Source of the DNA: Alloalcanivorax gelatiniphagus
Lineage (GTDB): Bacteria > Pseudomonadota > Gammaproteobacteria > Pseudomonadales > Alcanivoracaceae
Assembly: GCF_005938655.1 (NCBI RefSeq)
Contig: NZ_VCQT01000027.1
Span: 1 to 64,000, forward strand
Length of the DNA: 64,000 nt
Reading direction: 5' to 3'
In this document: in pieces, positions 16,380 to 25,737 of the stretch
How the letters are laid out: each line of letters begins with the position of its first letter
How positions within the stretch are numbered: the stretch's first letter is position 1
Notes under the pieces: generated by a model
Told to the model about the DNA's origin: nothing
Seen by the model: only the letters and a program-made list of their open reading frames with translations
Databases searched by the model: none
Position numbers and translations under genes: made by a program

Positions 16380-18626
16380 TCACCAAACCTGCCCGCGCGC
16401 GGGCCGGTGCCAGGGACGACCGTGGTCCCGGCGCCACTTTGTTATAAGCGCGGCATTATCCTGGCCCCCCAGGCGAAACACAATCATACCGGCCCGGTCG
16501 GTGCGCAGAACCGTGACCCCGGCCGCTTCCAGACGCCGTACCAGGTCCGCGTCCGGGTGCCCGAAGCGGTTGGCGTAGCCCACCGAGGCCAGCGCCCAGC
16601 GCGGTCCCAGGGACCGCAGCCAGGCGTCGGCGCTGGACGAGGCGCTGCCATGGTGGCCCAGCTGCAGCACCGTTACCGGCGCCACCGACCCCAGCAGCCG
16701 GTACTCCACCGCCGTGGTGATGTCGCCGGTGAGCAGCACGCTGGCGCCCCCGGCGGCGTCCACCCGCAGCACGCAACTGGCGTCATTGCCGGTCCAGTGC
16801 CGCCGATCCGGCCACAGCACCCGGAAGTCGACGCCGTCGAAGCGCCAGTGCTGGCCGGCCCGGCACGGCGCCGAACCGGGCACCCGCCGTGGCTCGCCGC
16901 TCAGCAAGTAGCCCGGGGCCGGCAGGTCCGCCAGACCGCCGGCATGGTCGTTGTCGCCGTGGCTGACCAGGGTCAGGTCCGGCGTCAGCCGGTGACGGCG
17001 CAGCCAGGGCACCACCACCCGGCCGGTGGCGGAACCGCCGGGCCAGCCCGGCCCCGGGTCATAGAGCACCAGATGACGGGCGGTGCGCAGCGCCAGCGCC
17101 TGGCCCTGCCCCACTTCGAACGCCACCAGATCCACCTGACCGTAACCCGGCGCCGTGGACGGCGGCGCCAGCCACGGCAGCAGGCACAGCGGCAACAGCC
17201 GGCGCGGCCAGGCCCGGCCCGGCAGCAGGCCGATCATCAGCGCGCCGACCAGGGCCAGGGCCGCCCAACCGGCCACGCCCGGCAGCGCCGGCGCCGGCCA
17301 GGCCGCCAGCCGCTCCATCAGCCACACCGCCAGCTCCACCCCCACGGCGGCCACCCGCAGGGGCGGCATCCAGTCAAACAGCGCCCCCAGCAGCGCCGCC
17401 GGCACCACCAGCAGGCTGAACAGCGGCACCAGCAACAGGTTGGCCAGCGGGCTCCACCAGGCCCAGGCATCGAACAGCGCTGCCCCGGCCACCGCCATGG
17501 GCAACGGCAGGGCCACCATCACCGGCAGCCGGCCACCGCCGTCCAGCAACAGCAGGATGGCGGCCACCGCGCCGAACGACAGCCACAGGCCGGCGGACAG
17601 CGCCGCCAGCGGGTCCGCCAGCAACACCACCAGCAGCGCCAGGGCCAGGCCCTGGCCGGGGGCCGGCCAGCGCCGCGCCAGCCGGCACAGGGCCAGCACC
17701 GCCACCATCAGCAGGGCGCGCCGGGTGGGCAGGCTGAAGCCGGCCAGGGCCGCGTAGCCGAAGGCGCCGACCAGCGCCGGTGCCCAGGCCAGCTGGGCCA
17801 GGGTCAGCCGCCGGGCCGGCGGCCACAGCAGCTGGGCCAGCGGCGCCAGCAACCCCCGCCCCAGCCACCACAGCAGGCCGGCGACCAGGGACAGATGCAG
17901 CCCGGAGATGGCCAGCAGGTGGGCGGTGCCGGTGGTTCTGAACAGCTCGTAGAGGTCCGCCGCCAGGCCCCGGCGGTCACCGGTGACCAGCGCCGGCACC
18001 ACCGCCGCCCCCAGGGGGCTCACCGCCAGCCGCGTGCGCAGCCGGTCCGCCAGCCGCTGGCGCAGGGCAGGCAAGCCGCCGGCGGAACGCACCGGCCCGT
18101 CCACCGCCACCAGCACACCGCCCGCATCCCGGCGCTGCGCAAGGTCGCGGCGGGCGGTGTCCGGGCCGGTCTGGTTATGCCAGCCATGGGGAAAATACAG
18201 CCGCACCCGGGCCTGGAAGCGGTCGCCGGCCCGCAACGCCGGCAGCGGCCCCCAAGCGCTGACCCGCACCCGGTGCCGGCCCGGCCAGCGCCGGGGCCCC
18301 TCAAGCAGGCTCACTTCCAGGGTCACACGCTGCCAGTTGACCGGCTCGCCGTAACGCTGCCGCAGGTCGCGCTCCACCGGCGCCACCACCCGGGCCTGCA
18401 CCGCCACCGCCTGGCCGTTGAGCGCCGCCGGCAGCCGCGCGGCCAGGCCATTTTCCAGGGTCAGCAGTCCGAGCCCGGCGGCCAGCGCCGCCGCCAGCGC
18501 CACCCGGCGCCGCTCAGCGGACCGGCGGCCACCGGGCAATGCCGCCAGCAACAACAGCCAGGGCAGCCAGACGAAACCGGTCCAGACCGCCAGCGTCAGC
18601 GCGCCGGCGGGCAGTGCGTATCGCAT
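16380..18626 (-). CDS. comEC: DNA internalization protein ComEC/Rec2
   Basis: Polytopic inner-membrane channel for uptake of single-stranded DNA in natural transformation. The 748 residues contain an N-terminal OB-like periplasmic domain (about 65-200), the Competence domain with about ten helices (LLAISGLHLSLVAGLLWW and FGYAALAGFSLPTRRALLM are family hallmarks) and a C-terminal metallo-beta-lactamase domain with SHGDNDHAGG and GHHGSASS. No other competence gene is in the window. First gene of the operon running to murB. Confidence 0.94.
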   Translation of the reverse strand: MRYALPAGALTLAVWTGFVWLPWLLLLAALPGGRRSAERRRVALAAALAAGLGLLTLENGLAARLPAALNGQAVAVQARVVAPVERDLRQRYGEPVNWQRVTLEVSLLEGPRRWPGRHRVRVSAWGPLPALRAGDRFQARVRLYFPHGWHNQTGPDTARRDLAQRRDAGGVLVAVDGPVRSAGGLPALRQRLADRLRTRLAVSPLGAAVVPALVTGDRRGLAADLYELFRTTGTAHLLAISGLHLSLVAGLLWWLGRGLLAPLAQLLWPPARRLTLAQLAWAPALVGAFGYAALAGFSLPTRRALLMVAVLALCRLARRWPAPGQGLALALLVVLLADPLAALSAGLWLSFGAVAAILLLLDGGGRLPVMVALPLPMAVAGAALFDAWAWWSPLANLLLVPLFSLLVVPAALLGALFDWMPPLRVAAVGVELAVWLMERLAAWPAPALPGVAGWAALALVGALMIGLLPGRAWPRRLLPLCLLPWLAPPSTAPGYGQVDLVAFEVGQGQALALRTARHLVLYDPGPGWPGGSATGRVVVPWLRRHRLTPDLTLVSHGDNDHAGGLADLPAPGYLLSGEPRRVPGSAPCRAGQHWRFDGVDFRVLWPDRRHWTGNDASCVLRVDAAGGASVLLTGDITTAVEYRLLGSVAPVTVLQLGHHGSASSSADAWLRSLGPRWALASVGYANRFGHPDADLVRRLEAAGVTVLRTDRAGMIVFRLGGQDNAALITKWRRDHGRPWHRPARGQVW

Positions 18627-18749
18627 CCTTGCGTTCTCTCAATGCATCCGTTCCGTCACGGGTGTAGGCGCCGCCGCTCAGGATCGGCATAATAGCGCCC
18701 GCAACCGTAACACTCGTACGGATCCCCGCCGCCGGGAAAGCTGTCGCCC

Positions 18750-19271
18750 ATGCCGAAACGGTTATTCCGAAAATATTTGCCCTCCCCTGAACGCCTGAAG
18801 GGACACAAGTCCCTGAGCTTCCTGGGCGAGGTGTTATCGGACCCCAATCTCTGGCACATCAATCGTCATTCCCTGGCCGGCGCCGCCTTTATCGGCGTCT
18901 TCACCGGCCTGCTGCCGATTCCCCTGCAAATGGGTCTGGCCGCCCTGCTGGCCGTGCGCTTCCACTGCAACCTGCCGCTGTCGGTGGTGCTGGTGTGGAT
19001 CTCCAATCCGGTCACCTATGTGCCGATCTTCTACTTCACCTACCGCATCGGCGCCTGGCTGCTGGGCATGGAACCGAGCCCGCCCCATGGCATCAACGTA
19101 GCCTGGTTCGTGGAACAGCTGGTGCCGCTGTGGGTGGGGTCGTTGCTGTGCGCCTCCCTGGCCGGGCTCACCGCCTGGCTGGCGGTGAAGCTGTCCTGGC
19201 GGCTGGCGGTGGTGCGCAGCTGGAACCTGCGCGCCCGCCGGCGCCGCCGGGACGACCAGCGGCAACCCTGA
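18750..19271 (+). CDS. DUF2062 membrane protein
   Basis: A 173-residue protein of unknown function with the DUF2062 pattern: a hydrophilic N-terminus (MPKRLFRKYLPSPERLKGHK), hydrophobic segments at about 43-70, 76-106 and 122-152, the motif WISNPVTYVPIFY, and an Arg-rich tail. The pseudomonad orthologue also lies between comEC and lolD. It is divergent from comEC and convergent with lolD. No assigned function is claimed. Confidence 0.9.
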   Translation: MPKRLFRKYLPSPERLKGHKSLSFLGEVLSDPNLWHINRHSLAGAAFIGVFTGLLPIPLQMGLAALLAVRFHCNLPLSVVLVWISNPVTYVPIFYFTYRIGAWLLGMEPSPPHGINVAWFVEQLVPLWVGSLLCASLAGLTAWLAVKLSWRLAVVRSWNLRARRRRRDDQRQP

Positions 19272-19278
19272 GCACCGC

Positions 19279-19301
19279 GCACCGGTCAGAGTAACCGGTG
19301 C
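19279..19301. terminator. Possible hairpin between convergent DUF2062 gene and lolD
   Basis: GCACCGGT/ACCGGTGC stem with a 7-base loop in the 79-bp gap between convergent genes. It lacks a T run, so it is at best a weak terminator. Confidence 0.35.
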
Positions 19302-19350
19302 CCGGCGGCGGTGTTGTCAGCCATCGACGACAGGGAATGTAAGCGCGGGC

Positions 19351-20061
19351 CTACAAACTACGCAGAAAACCTTCGTGCAGTTCGTGGCGGGTCTGGCAGC
19401 GGCCGGCGATGCGGTGATCGTGGGTGACGATCAGCAAGGCGGTGCCCAGTCGCTGGTTGAGGTCGAGCATCAGTTCCTGAACCTGGTCGGCGGTGCGCTC
19501 GTCCAGGTTGCCGGTGGGCTCATCGGCGAGCACCAGGGCCGGATCGGTGACCAGCGCCCGGGCAATGGCCACCCGCTGGCGCTCGCCGCCACTGAGCATG
19601 GCGGGTTTGTGGGTTTCCCGGGCGGCCAGCCCGACCTGCGCGAGCACGGTGGCGGCCCGTTCCCGGGCCTCGGCGGGCCGCAGGCCACGGATCAGCAGCG
19701 GCATGGCCACGTTTTCCAGGGCGGTGAACTCCGGCAGCAGATGGTGAAACTGGTAGACGAAGCCCAGGTAGCGGTTGCGGATGCGGCCCAGGCCCCGGTC
19801 GCCCAGGCCGGCCAGCGGCTGCCCGCCGATGGCCACCCGGCCTTCGGTGGGGGAATCCAGGCCACCGAGCAGATTCAGCAGCGTGGATTTGCCGGAGCCG
19901 GAGGAGCCGACGATGGCGGCGGTGTCGCCCCGGCGCACGGTCAGGTTCACGCCACTGAGCACTTCCAGTTCGCCGCGCCCTTCCGGGTAGCGCTTGATCA
20001 GTCCTTCGGCGGCCAGCACCGCCTCGTTGCCGGCCTCGTTGGCAACCACAGTGTCATTCAT
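19351..20061 (-). CDS. lolD: Lipoprotein-releasing ABC transporter ATPase LolD
   Basis: ATPase of the Lol machine that extracts outer-membrane lipoproteins from the inner membrane. The 236 residues have Walker [10 protein letters not shown] (52-60), the LolD-type [19 protein letters not shown]-loop region, LSGGERQR and [10 protein letters not shown]. The ATG overlaps the end of the permease gene by 8 bp, making a two-gene operon. Confidence 0.96.
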   Translation of the reverse strand: MNDTVVANEAGNEAVLAAEGLIKRYPEGRGELEVLSGVNLTVRRGDTAAIVGSSGSGKSTLLNLLGGLDSPTEGRVAIGGQPLAGLGDRGLGRIRNRYLGFVYQFHHLLPEFTALENVAMPLLIRGLRPAEARERAATVLAQVGLAARETHKPAMLSGGERQRVAIARALVTDPALVLADEPTGNLDERTADQVQELMLDLNQRLGTALLIVTHDHRIAGRCQTRHELHEGFLRSL

Positions 20062-21298
20062 AGCGCAGCGCCTCCGCCGGTTGCACGCGGCTGGCCCGCC
20101 AGGACGGATAGAGGGTGGCGGCGAAGGTGATCACCATGGCGATGGCGACGATCCCGCCCACATCGCTCCACTCCAGTTGCGACGGCAGATAGTTGACGAA
20201 GTAGGCGTCGAACAGCCGGGTATTGAAGGTCTTCTCGATCCAGGCCGCCAGGTCGCTCACATTGTTGGCGAGCAGCACCCCGAGCACGGTGCCCAGGAAA
20301 GTACCGGCCAGACCGATCACCGCCCCCTGCACCATGAAGATACGCATGATGGTGCCCGGCGAGGCGCCCAGGGTACGCAGCACGGCGATGTTGCCGCGCT
20401 TCTCGGTGACCAGCATCACCTGGCTGGAAATGATATTGAAGGCGGCCACCGCCACGATGAAGCTGAGCAACAGCGTCATCATGCTCTTCTCCATGCGGAT
20501 CGCCTGGAACAGGTTGCCGTGGGTGCGGGTCCAGTCGGTGGTGTAGTAGCGGTCGCCCAGGGCGCGCTGCAACTGCCAGCCCACCTCCGGCGCCGCGAAC
20601 AGATCGGTGAGGCGCAGATGAATGCCTTCCACGGTGCCCGGTCGTCGGTGCAGCACGGCGGCGTCCCCGGCGGACACATAGGCGTAGAGGCCATCCACTT
20701 CGGCGCGGGCACGGAACACGCCCACCACCTTGAAGCGTTTGAAACGGGGCATCACGCCGGCCGGTGACACGCTGGCCTCGGGCAGCACCAGGGTGATCTT
20801 GTCGCCCACCTCGGCGTCCAGCTTGCGGGCCAGGCCGTAGCCCAGCACCACCCCGAAGTCGCCGTCCTTGAGGGCGTCGAAGTCCCCTTCCCACATCATC
20901 TCGCCGACGATGGAGACGCGCCGCTCGGCCTCCGGCTCCACGCCGTTGACCAGGGCGCCGGCCACATTGCCCTTGTGGGTGAGCATGCCTTCCAGCTGGA
21001 TGAACGGCGCCGCCGCTTCCACGCCGGGGAAGCCGCGCACCTGCTCGGCCAGGGCCTGCCAGTCCTTCACCGGCTCGCGGCCATGGATCGACAAATGGGT
21101 GACCATCCCCAGGATGCGCGTCTGCAGTTCCCGGTCGAAGCCGTTCATCACCGACAGGACGGTGATCAGAACGGCCACGCCGAGCATCAGCCCGAGCGCG
21201 GAGATCAGGGTGATCACGGAGATAAAGCTGTTACGAGCGCGGGCACCGGTATAACGCAGTCCCACGAACAGGGCAAAGGGTCGAAACATGGCGCGCAT
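20054..21298 (-). CDS. lolC: Lipoprotein-releasing permease, LolC/LolE family
   Basis: Permease of the Lol transporter: 414 residues with the LolC/E N-terminal pattern [20 protein letters not shown], one helix near 25-50, a large periplasmic domain, and three C-terminal helices (about 270-400). Only one LolC/E-type gene is present beside lolD. Some gammaproteobacteria use a single homodimeric permease (LolF) and others have lolC and lolE; a second gene outside the window cannot be excluded. Start may be ATG 21298 or 21289; neither has a strong ribosome site. Confidence 0.9.
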   Translation of the reverse strand: MRAMFRPFALFVGLRYTGARARNSFISVITLISALGLMLGVAVLITVLSVMNGFDRELQTRILGMVTHLSIHGREPVKDWQALAEQVRGFPGVEAAAPFIQLEGMLTHKGNVAGALVNGVEPEAERRVSIVGEMMWEGDFDALKDGDFGVVLGYGLARKLDAEVGDKITLVLPEASVSPAGVMPRFKRFKVVGVFRARAEVDGLYAYVSAGDAAVLHRRPGTVEGIHLRLTDLFAAPEVGWQLQRALGDRYYTTDWTRTHGNLFQAIRMEKSMMTLLLSFIVAVAAFNIISSQVMLVTEKRGNIAVLRTLGASPGTIMRIFMVQGAVIGLAGTFLGTVLGVLLANNVSDLAAWIEKTFNTRLFDAYFVNYLPSQLEWSDVGGIVAIAMVITFAATLYPSWRASRVQPAEALRYE

Positions 21299-21512
21299 TT
21301 AAGCACTAAACGGTCAGGCGGCGCCAGACACTCCCGCATGCAAACAGGGGTGTGACCGGCATCCGCGACCGCTCGGCGCGGTCCTGGTTGAATTCGTATC
21401 GGTCGCCGGTTGCCGGCGACGCACCGGGGATTTATGACCATAGCGCTTGAACAAAGGTTCAGACTGTGGATGCTTACGGTCAGGACGACCAATGACTGGG
21501 GGAAAAACCACC

Positions 21513-22199
21513 ATGAAGACCGCCTTGGCAGCACTGCTGTGCGTGCCGCTTCTGCTTCCGTTCAATGCCATCGCCGCCGACGGCCCCACCCGTGGCATGA
21601 GCAAGGCCCAGGTACGCCAGCAGTATGGCGAGCCCGACAGCCGCCAGGCCCCGGTGGGGCAGCCGCCGATCAGCCGCTGGCACTATCCCGGTTTCACGGT
21701 CTATTTCGAGAACGACACCGTGCTGCACAGCGTCGACGAGAAAGACGCGGGCAAGAAAGAAGCCGCTGAAAAGGCCGCCGCCGACGGCCAGCCGGGCACC
21801 ACCGCGGTGGAACGCCAGGCCGGCCATCCGCTGCCGCCGGATGTGGAGGACGAGGAAGCGCAGATCGAAACCCGCTCGGAGATCCGCAACGAGGACGCGG
21901 ACAGTGACGACCAATCCGCCCCCCGTGGCGGCCGTGGCGATGACGACACCGACGAATCCCATAAATCCCCCGGTAGCACCGCGGTGCGCGCCCGCGCCGA
22001 CGAGAAAGAGGAACGGCGTGAAGGCGAGCAGCGCCCGGAGCAACCGGTGGAGAACAGCGAACCGTCCGATGAAAAAGCCGGCCGTTTCCGCTTCGACCCG
22101 GTGTCCGGCCGCATCGTCATCGACAACGACGAGAAACAGGAAGAGCGCCGCGAGCCGCAGCGCGACGGCGCCGACGAGCCCCGCGCCAAGGCCGACTAG
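21513..22199 (+). CDS. Secreted SmpA/OmlA-like domain protein with long charged tail
   Basis: A 228-residue exported protein. Signal peptide MKTALAALLCVPLLLPFNAIA is cleaved near residue 22. Residues 23-75 (RGMSKAQVRQQYGEP, SRWHYPGFTVYFENDTVLHSV) resemble a small periplasmic domain known from pseudomonads as an 80-100 residue stand-alone protein, with a BamE/SmpA-like flavour. The remaining 150 residues are highly charged and low in complexity (EDEEAQIETRSEIRNEDAD and similar), probably disordered. Start chosen at 21513, after GGGGGA and with the signal peptide directly following. Divergent from lolC. Function unknown. Confidence 0.75.
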   Translation: MKTALAALLCVPLLLPFNAIAADGPTRGMSKAQVRQQYGEPDSRQAPVGQPPISRWHYPGFTVYFENDTVLHSVDEKDAGKKEAAEKAAADGQPGTTAVERQAGHPLPPDVEDEEAQIETRSEIRNEDADSDDQSAPRGGRGDDDTDESHKSPGSTAVRARADEKEERREGEQRPEQPVENSEPSDEKAGRFRFDPVSGRIVIDNDEKQEERREPQRDGADEPRAKAD

Positions 22200-22296
22200 A
22201 ACGCCGCCGGAGGGCACCGCCGGGCGCGCTATTGACGCTGCCCGGCACCGGGCTGACAATCGCGCCGTTTACCACCGCCACCATAAGAGTCACCCG

Positions 22297-23298
22297 ATGC
22301 TATTGCCCGAATGGCAGCCCCAGTGGGGCGTGCTGCTGGCCTGGCCCGACGCCGGCACCGACTGGGCCGGCCAGCTGGACGCCGCCCACGCCACCTACAC
22401 CGCCCTGATCGCCGCCCTGCTCGACCATGAGGGCGTGCTGCTGCTGTGCCGCGACCGCGCCACGGCGACGGCGGCCCGTCAAAAGCTGCGCGACGCGGGC
22501 ATCGACCTGACCCGGCTGCGCATCGAGCAGGTGCCCTACGACGACACCTGGGCCCGGGATTTCGGTCCGATCAGCGTGGAGCGGGACGGCACCCTGACGC
22601 TGCTGGACTTCCGCTTCACCGGCTGGGGCCACAAATTCGCCGCCCAACGGGACGACGCGGTGAACGCCGCCCTGCCCTGGCGCGCCCCCCGGCAGGCGGT
22701 GGACCTGGTGCTGGAAGGCGGCGCCATCGACACCGATGGCCGTGGCGCCCTGCTCACCACCCGGGCCTGCCTGCGCAATCCCAACCGCAACCCGCTGCTC
22801 AACGAACAGGAGCTGGAAGCCCGCCTGCGGGAAACCCTGGGCGTGGAGCGCATCTGGTGGCTGGACCACGGCGAGCTGCAAGGCGACGACACCGACGCCC
22901 ATGTGGACACCCTGGCCCGGTTCGTCAATCCCACCACGGTGGCCTATGTGGGCTGCGACGACCCCGCCGACCCCCACCATGCCGATCTGGCGGCCATGGC
23001 CCGGGAGCTGGAAACCCTGGCCCGGGACCAGGGCCTGGAGCTGGTGCGCCTGCCCATGGCGGAGCCCCAGTACGACGCCGAGGGCGAGCGCCTGCCGGCC
23101 ACCTACGCCAATTTCTTGATCACCAATGAAAAGATTCTGGTGCCGGTGTACGGCTGCGCCACCGATCAGGCGGCACTCGACGCCCTGGCGGCGGTGGCCG
23201 GCCATCGGACCGTGCAGGGCATTCCCTGCCGGCCATTGATCGAACAGGGTGGCAGCCTGCACTGTGTCACCATGCAGTTGCCGCAAGGTACTCTCTAG
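22297..23298 (+). CDS. aguA: Agmatine deiminase
   Basis: Hydrolyses agmatine to N-carbamoylputrescine and ammonia. The 333 residues are of the peptidyl-arginine-deiminase fold with DDTWARDFGPI, EGGAIDTDG, DHGELQGDDTDAHVDT and the C-terminal GGSLHC nucleophile, Cys323. The real start is ATG 22297, within a longer frame that enters the preceding gene. Next to aguB, so together they convert agmatine to putrescine. No strong ribosome site (AAGAG 8-12 bases before the ATG). Confidence 0.94.
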   Translation: MLLPEWQPQWGVLLAWPDAGTDWAGQLDAAHATYTALIAALLDHEGVLLLCRDRATATAARQKLRDAGIDLTRLRIEQVPYDDTWARDFGPISVERDGTLTLLDFRFTGWGHKFAAQRDDAVNAALPWRAPRQAVDLVLEGGAIDTDGRGALLTTRACLRNPNRNPLLNEQELEARLRETLGVERIWWLDHGELQGDDTDAHVDTLARFVNPTTVAYVGCDDPADPHHADLAAMARELETLARDQGLELVRLPMAEPQYDAEGERLPATYANFLITNEKILVPVYGCATDQAALDALAAVAGHRTVQGIPCRPLIEQGGSLHCVTMQLPQGTL

Positions 23299-23332
23299 CC
23301 AAGTACTCTCTAACAAAGTACTCCCTAACCCC
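23288..23332 (+). repeat. Triple 15-bp tandem repeat over the aguA stop codon
   Basis: Three near-identical 15-mers (GTACTCTCTAGCCAA, GTACTCTCTAACAAA, GTACTCCCTAACCCC). The first contains the aguA TAG stop. The array ends just before the aguB ribosome-binding site AAGGAG. Confidence 0.85.
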
Positions 23333-23350
23333 CGCAAGGAGCCGCCCGCC

Positions 23351-24244
23351 ATGCGCGTTGCCGTCGTCCAGCAGCAAAACGGCGCCGATCCGGCCGCCAA
23401 TCTGGAACGTTCCATGGACAAGATCCGCGAGGCCGCCGCCGCCGGCGCGGAGCTGGTGATGCTCCAGGAGCTGCACCGCAGCCTGTACTTCTGCCAGACC
23501 GAGGACACCTCGGTGTTCGATCTGGCGGAAACCATCCCCGGCCCCAGCACCGACGCCCTGGGCGCTCTGGCCCGGGAGCTGAACATCGTGCTGGTGGCCA
23601 GCCTGTTCGAAAAGCGCGCCACCGGCCTCTACCACAACACCGCCGTGGTACTGGAACGGGACGGCAACCTGGCGGGCCTGTACCGCAAGATGCACATCCC
23701 CGACGATCCCGGCTTCTATGAGAAGTTCTACTTCACCCCCGGCGACGCCACCTTCAATACCGGCCAGTCCGGCTTCACGCCGATCCGCACCAGCGTCGGC
23801 AAGCTGGGCGTGCTGGTGTGCTGGGACCAGTGGTACCCGGAGGCGGCGCGGCTGATGGCGCTGGCCGACGCGGACCTGCTGCTCTACCCCACCGCCATCG
23901 GCTGGGACCGGGAAGACGACCTGGAAGAACAGGCCCGCCAGCTGGACGCCTGGATCACCGTGCAGCGTGCCCACGCGGTGGCCAACGGCCTGCCGGTACT
24001 GGTGGCCAACCGCACCGGCTTCGAGGCGGCGCCGGACGGCGACGGCGGCATTCAGTTCTGGGGCAACAGCTTCGTGTGCGGCGCCCAGGGGGAGTTTCTG
24101 GCCCGCGCCGGCGAGGACGGCGAGCAGGTGCTGCTGGCCGACCTGGACATGCAGCGCAGCGAAGCCGTGCGCCGCATCTGGCCCTACCTGCGCGACCGCC
24201 GCATCGATGCCTACCAGGACCTGACCAAGCGCTTCCGGGACTGA
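23351..24244 (+). CDS. aguB: N-carbamoylputrescine amidase
   Basis: Nitrilase-superfamily enzyme that turns N-carbamoylputrescine into putrescine, CO2 and ammonia, completing the route begun by aguA. The 297 residues carry the Glu-Lys-Cys triad at Glu40 (MLQELH), Lys113 (YRKMHIPD) and Cys157 (VLVCWDQWYPE). ATG 23351 follows AAGGAG. Downstream is a REP cluster, then convergent degV. Confidence 0.96.
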   Translation: MRVAVVQQQNGADPAANLERSMDKIREAAAAGAELVMLQELHRSLYFCQTEDTSVFDLAETIPGPSTDALGALARELNIVLVASLFEKRATGLYHNTAVVLERDGNLAGLYRKMHIPDDPGFYEKFYFTPGDATFNTGQSGFTPIRTSVGKLGVLVCWDQWYPEAARLMALADADLLLYPTAIGWDREDDLEEQARQLDAWITVQRAHAVANGLPVLVANRTGFEAAPDGDGGIQFWGNSFVCGAQGEFLARAGEDGEQVLLADLDMQRSEAVRRIWPYLRDRRIDAYQDLTKRFRD

Positions 24245-24258
24245 TCCGCCCCAAAAAT

Positions 24259-24358
24259 GTAGGAGCGACCGTAGGAGCGACTTCAGTCGCGATCCCCCCG
24301 CGATCCCACCCCCCGCGATCCCCCACCGCCCCCGGATCGCGGCTGAAGCCGCTCCTAC
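24259..24358. repeat. REP cluster (one partial and two full units)
   Basis: A truncated unit GTAGGAGCGAC (24259-24269), a full unit with GCGACTTCAGTCGC (24271-24293) and an inverted unit with GCGGCTGAAGCCGC (24336-24358), separated by C-rich GCGATCCC repeats. Fills the gap between convergent aguB and degV; no other feature seen there. Confidence 0.85.
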
Positions 24359-24373
24359 AGGTTGCTGCCGCCG

Positions 24374-25333
24374 TTAATCGAACTGATCGTTCTCGCTGGC
24401 ATAGGCCACGAACAGACAGCCGGCGCCCACGTTGATGGCGCCGGTGGGGCTCATGGTGGAAACCAGCAGCTTGATGCCTTTATCGTCGGCGGCGGCTTTC
24501 AGGTCACCGTAGCCGGGCATGGCCGGCACCCGCTCCATGTCCCCGGCGTAACTCAGGCACACATGGCGGGAAATCAGGTGTCCGCCACGGATGCGGCCGG
24601 CCACGTGCTCGAACAGGCGGCGCACCGACTTCTCGTAGCTGCGGTTGACCGTGGCCGGGTTTTCCTCGCCGCCGTGGATACGGATAACCGGGTGCATGGA
24701 CAGCGCAGAACCCACCGTCAGCGCCAGCCCGCGCATGGAATCCGAGAGCCGCTTGCGCTCGCCCTTCTTGAAGCCCCGGTCGCGCACATAGCCCAGATCC
24801 TCGGGCACCATATAGCCACAGATATGCGGGATCATCTGGTCAATGTTCAGGCGGATGGCGTTGCGGTTGGCGCCGCTGCGGATCAGCTCCACCGCCTCGC
24901 ACACCAGCACCGCGGTGCCGGAGAACAGGGTCTTGCTGTCGATCACCCGCATGGAGAAGGGTCCGGGCACGCCGGCGTCGGCGCGCACCTTCTGATACTC
25001 CTTGAGGATCGAGAACGAGGCCTGGGTGGCGTTGTCGAAAATCTGGCTGCGTTTACCGGAGACGGTGATGCAGAACACCAGGTCGTAGTCGAGCACCAGT
25101 TCCTCGAGAAACACCGAACGAATCTGGTCCACGGAAAACGGAATTGATTCCGCGTCGCGGCCCTTGGCGTCCAGCTGGTCCCGATAAAAACGGGCGGTGT
25201 CGGCACTGCCGCGCTTGTCCACCAGCAGCTCGTCGCCGAGCCGGATGGAAATCGGCAGGATGCGGATATTGTGTTCCTGGTAATAGGCTTCGGGTAAATC
25301 GCAGGTGGAATCCACGACGATACCGATACGCAT
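24374..25333 (-). CDS. DegV family fatty-acid-binding protein
   Basis: The 319 residues begin MRIGIVVDSTCDLPEAYYQE, the DegV N-terminal signature, with FPISIRLGDE-like and ITVSGKRSQIFDNA motifs that line the lipid pocket. DegV/FakB proteins bind a fatty acid; in Firmicutes they deliver it to the kinase FakA, but no FakA-type kinase is present here, so the role is unknown. ATG 25333 follows GGGGGAACG. The 161-bp gap upstream to tusA shows only a GC-rich hairpin at 25470-25492 with no T run. Confidence 0.9.
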   Translation of the reverse strand: MRIGIVVDSTCDLPEAYYQEHNIRILPISIRLGDELLVDKRGSADTARFYRDQLDAKGRDAESIPFSVDQIRSVFLEELVLDYDLVFCITVSGKRSQIFDNATQASFSILKEYQKVRADAGVPGPFSMRVIDSKTLFSGTAVLVCEAVELIRSGANRNAIRLNIDQMIPHICGYMVPEDLGYVRDRGFKKGERKRLSDSMRGLALTVGSALSMHPVIRIHGGEENPATVNRSYEKSVRRLFEHVAGRIRGGHLISRHVCLSYAGDMERVPAMPGYGDLKAAADDKGIKLLVSTMSPTGAINVGAGCLFVAYASENDQFD

Positions 25334-25494
25334 GATCGTTCCCCCAGTCTTGTTGTTATTGGTTTTGTTCACCGCCGCGCCCCAACAACCACGGACAGCG
25401 AACCTCCAACCATCGACGCTAAGGGAAAACGGAGGCAAGGCAATTGGCGCCCCACCGCCTCGACACGGGCGCGGCGGCAAGCCGCCGGCGCCGG

Positions 25495-25737
25495 TCAGGC
25501 CGGTTTCTTCTCGATCCAGTAAAGATACAGCTCGCCGTCACGGCCGCTGTCCAGCAACCGGTGGCCGAGAAACTGGCAGAACTTTGGGATGTCACGCTCG
25601 GTGGAGGGGTCGGTGGCGCGCACTTCCAGCACCTCGCCGGGTGCCATGTCGCGCACCTTGCCGTGCAGCATCATCACCGGCTCGGGGCAAAGCAGGCCGG
25701 TGGCGTCCAGATGGTGGTGGGGCTGAATATCAGTCAT
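25495..25737 (-). CDS. tusA: Sulfur carrier protein TusA
   Basis: Small sulfur-transfer protein that takes persulfide sulfur from IscS for tRNA 2-thiolation and other uses. The 80 residues align end to end with E. coli TusA, with [16 protein letters not shown] and active Cys17, then TRDIP-like [11 protein letters not shown]. It overlaps the MFS gene by 8 bp in the rlmM-MFS-tusA series. Confidence 0.93.
   Translation of the reverse strand: MTDIQPHHHLDATGLLCPEPVMMLHGKVRDMAPGEVLEVRATDPSTERDIPKFCQFLGHRLLDSGRDGELYLYWIEKKPA

Noticed and set aside
16407-18692. A 761-codon frame antisense to comEC
   Set aside because: Pro/Arg/Gln-rich with no domain; ComEC motifs on the other strand are clear.
24259-24358. 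REP cluster as a possible CRISPR array
   Set aside because: Units are inverted pairs with no regular spacers or cas genes.
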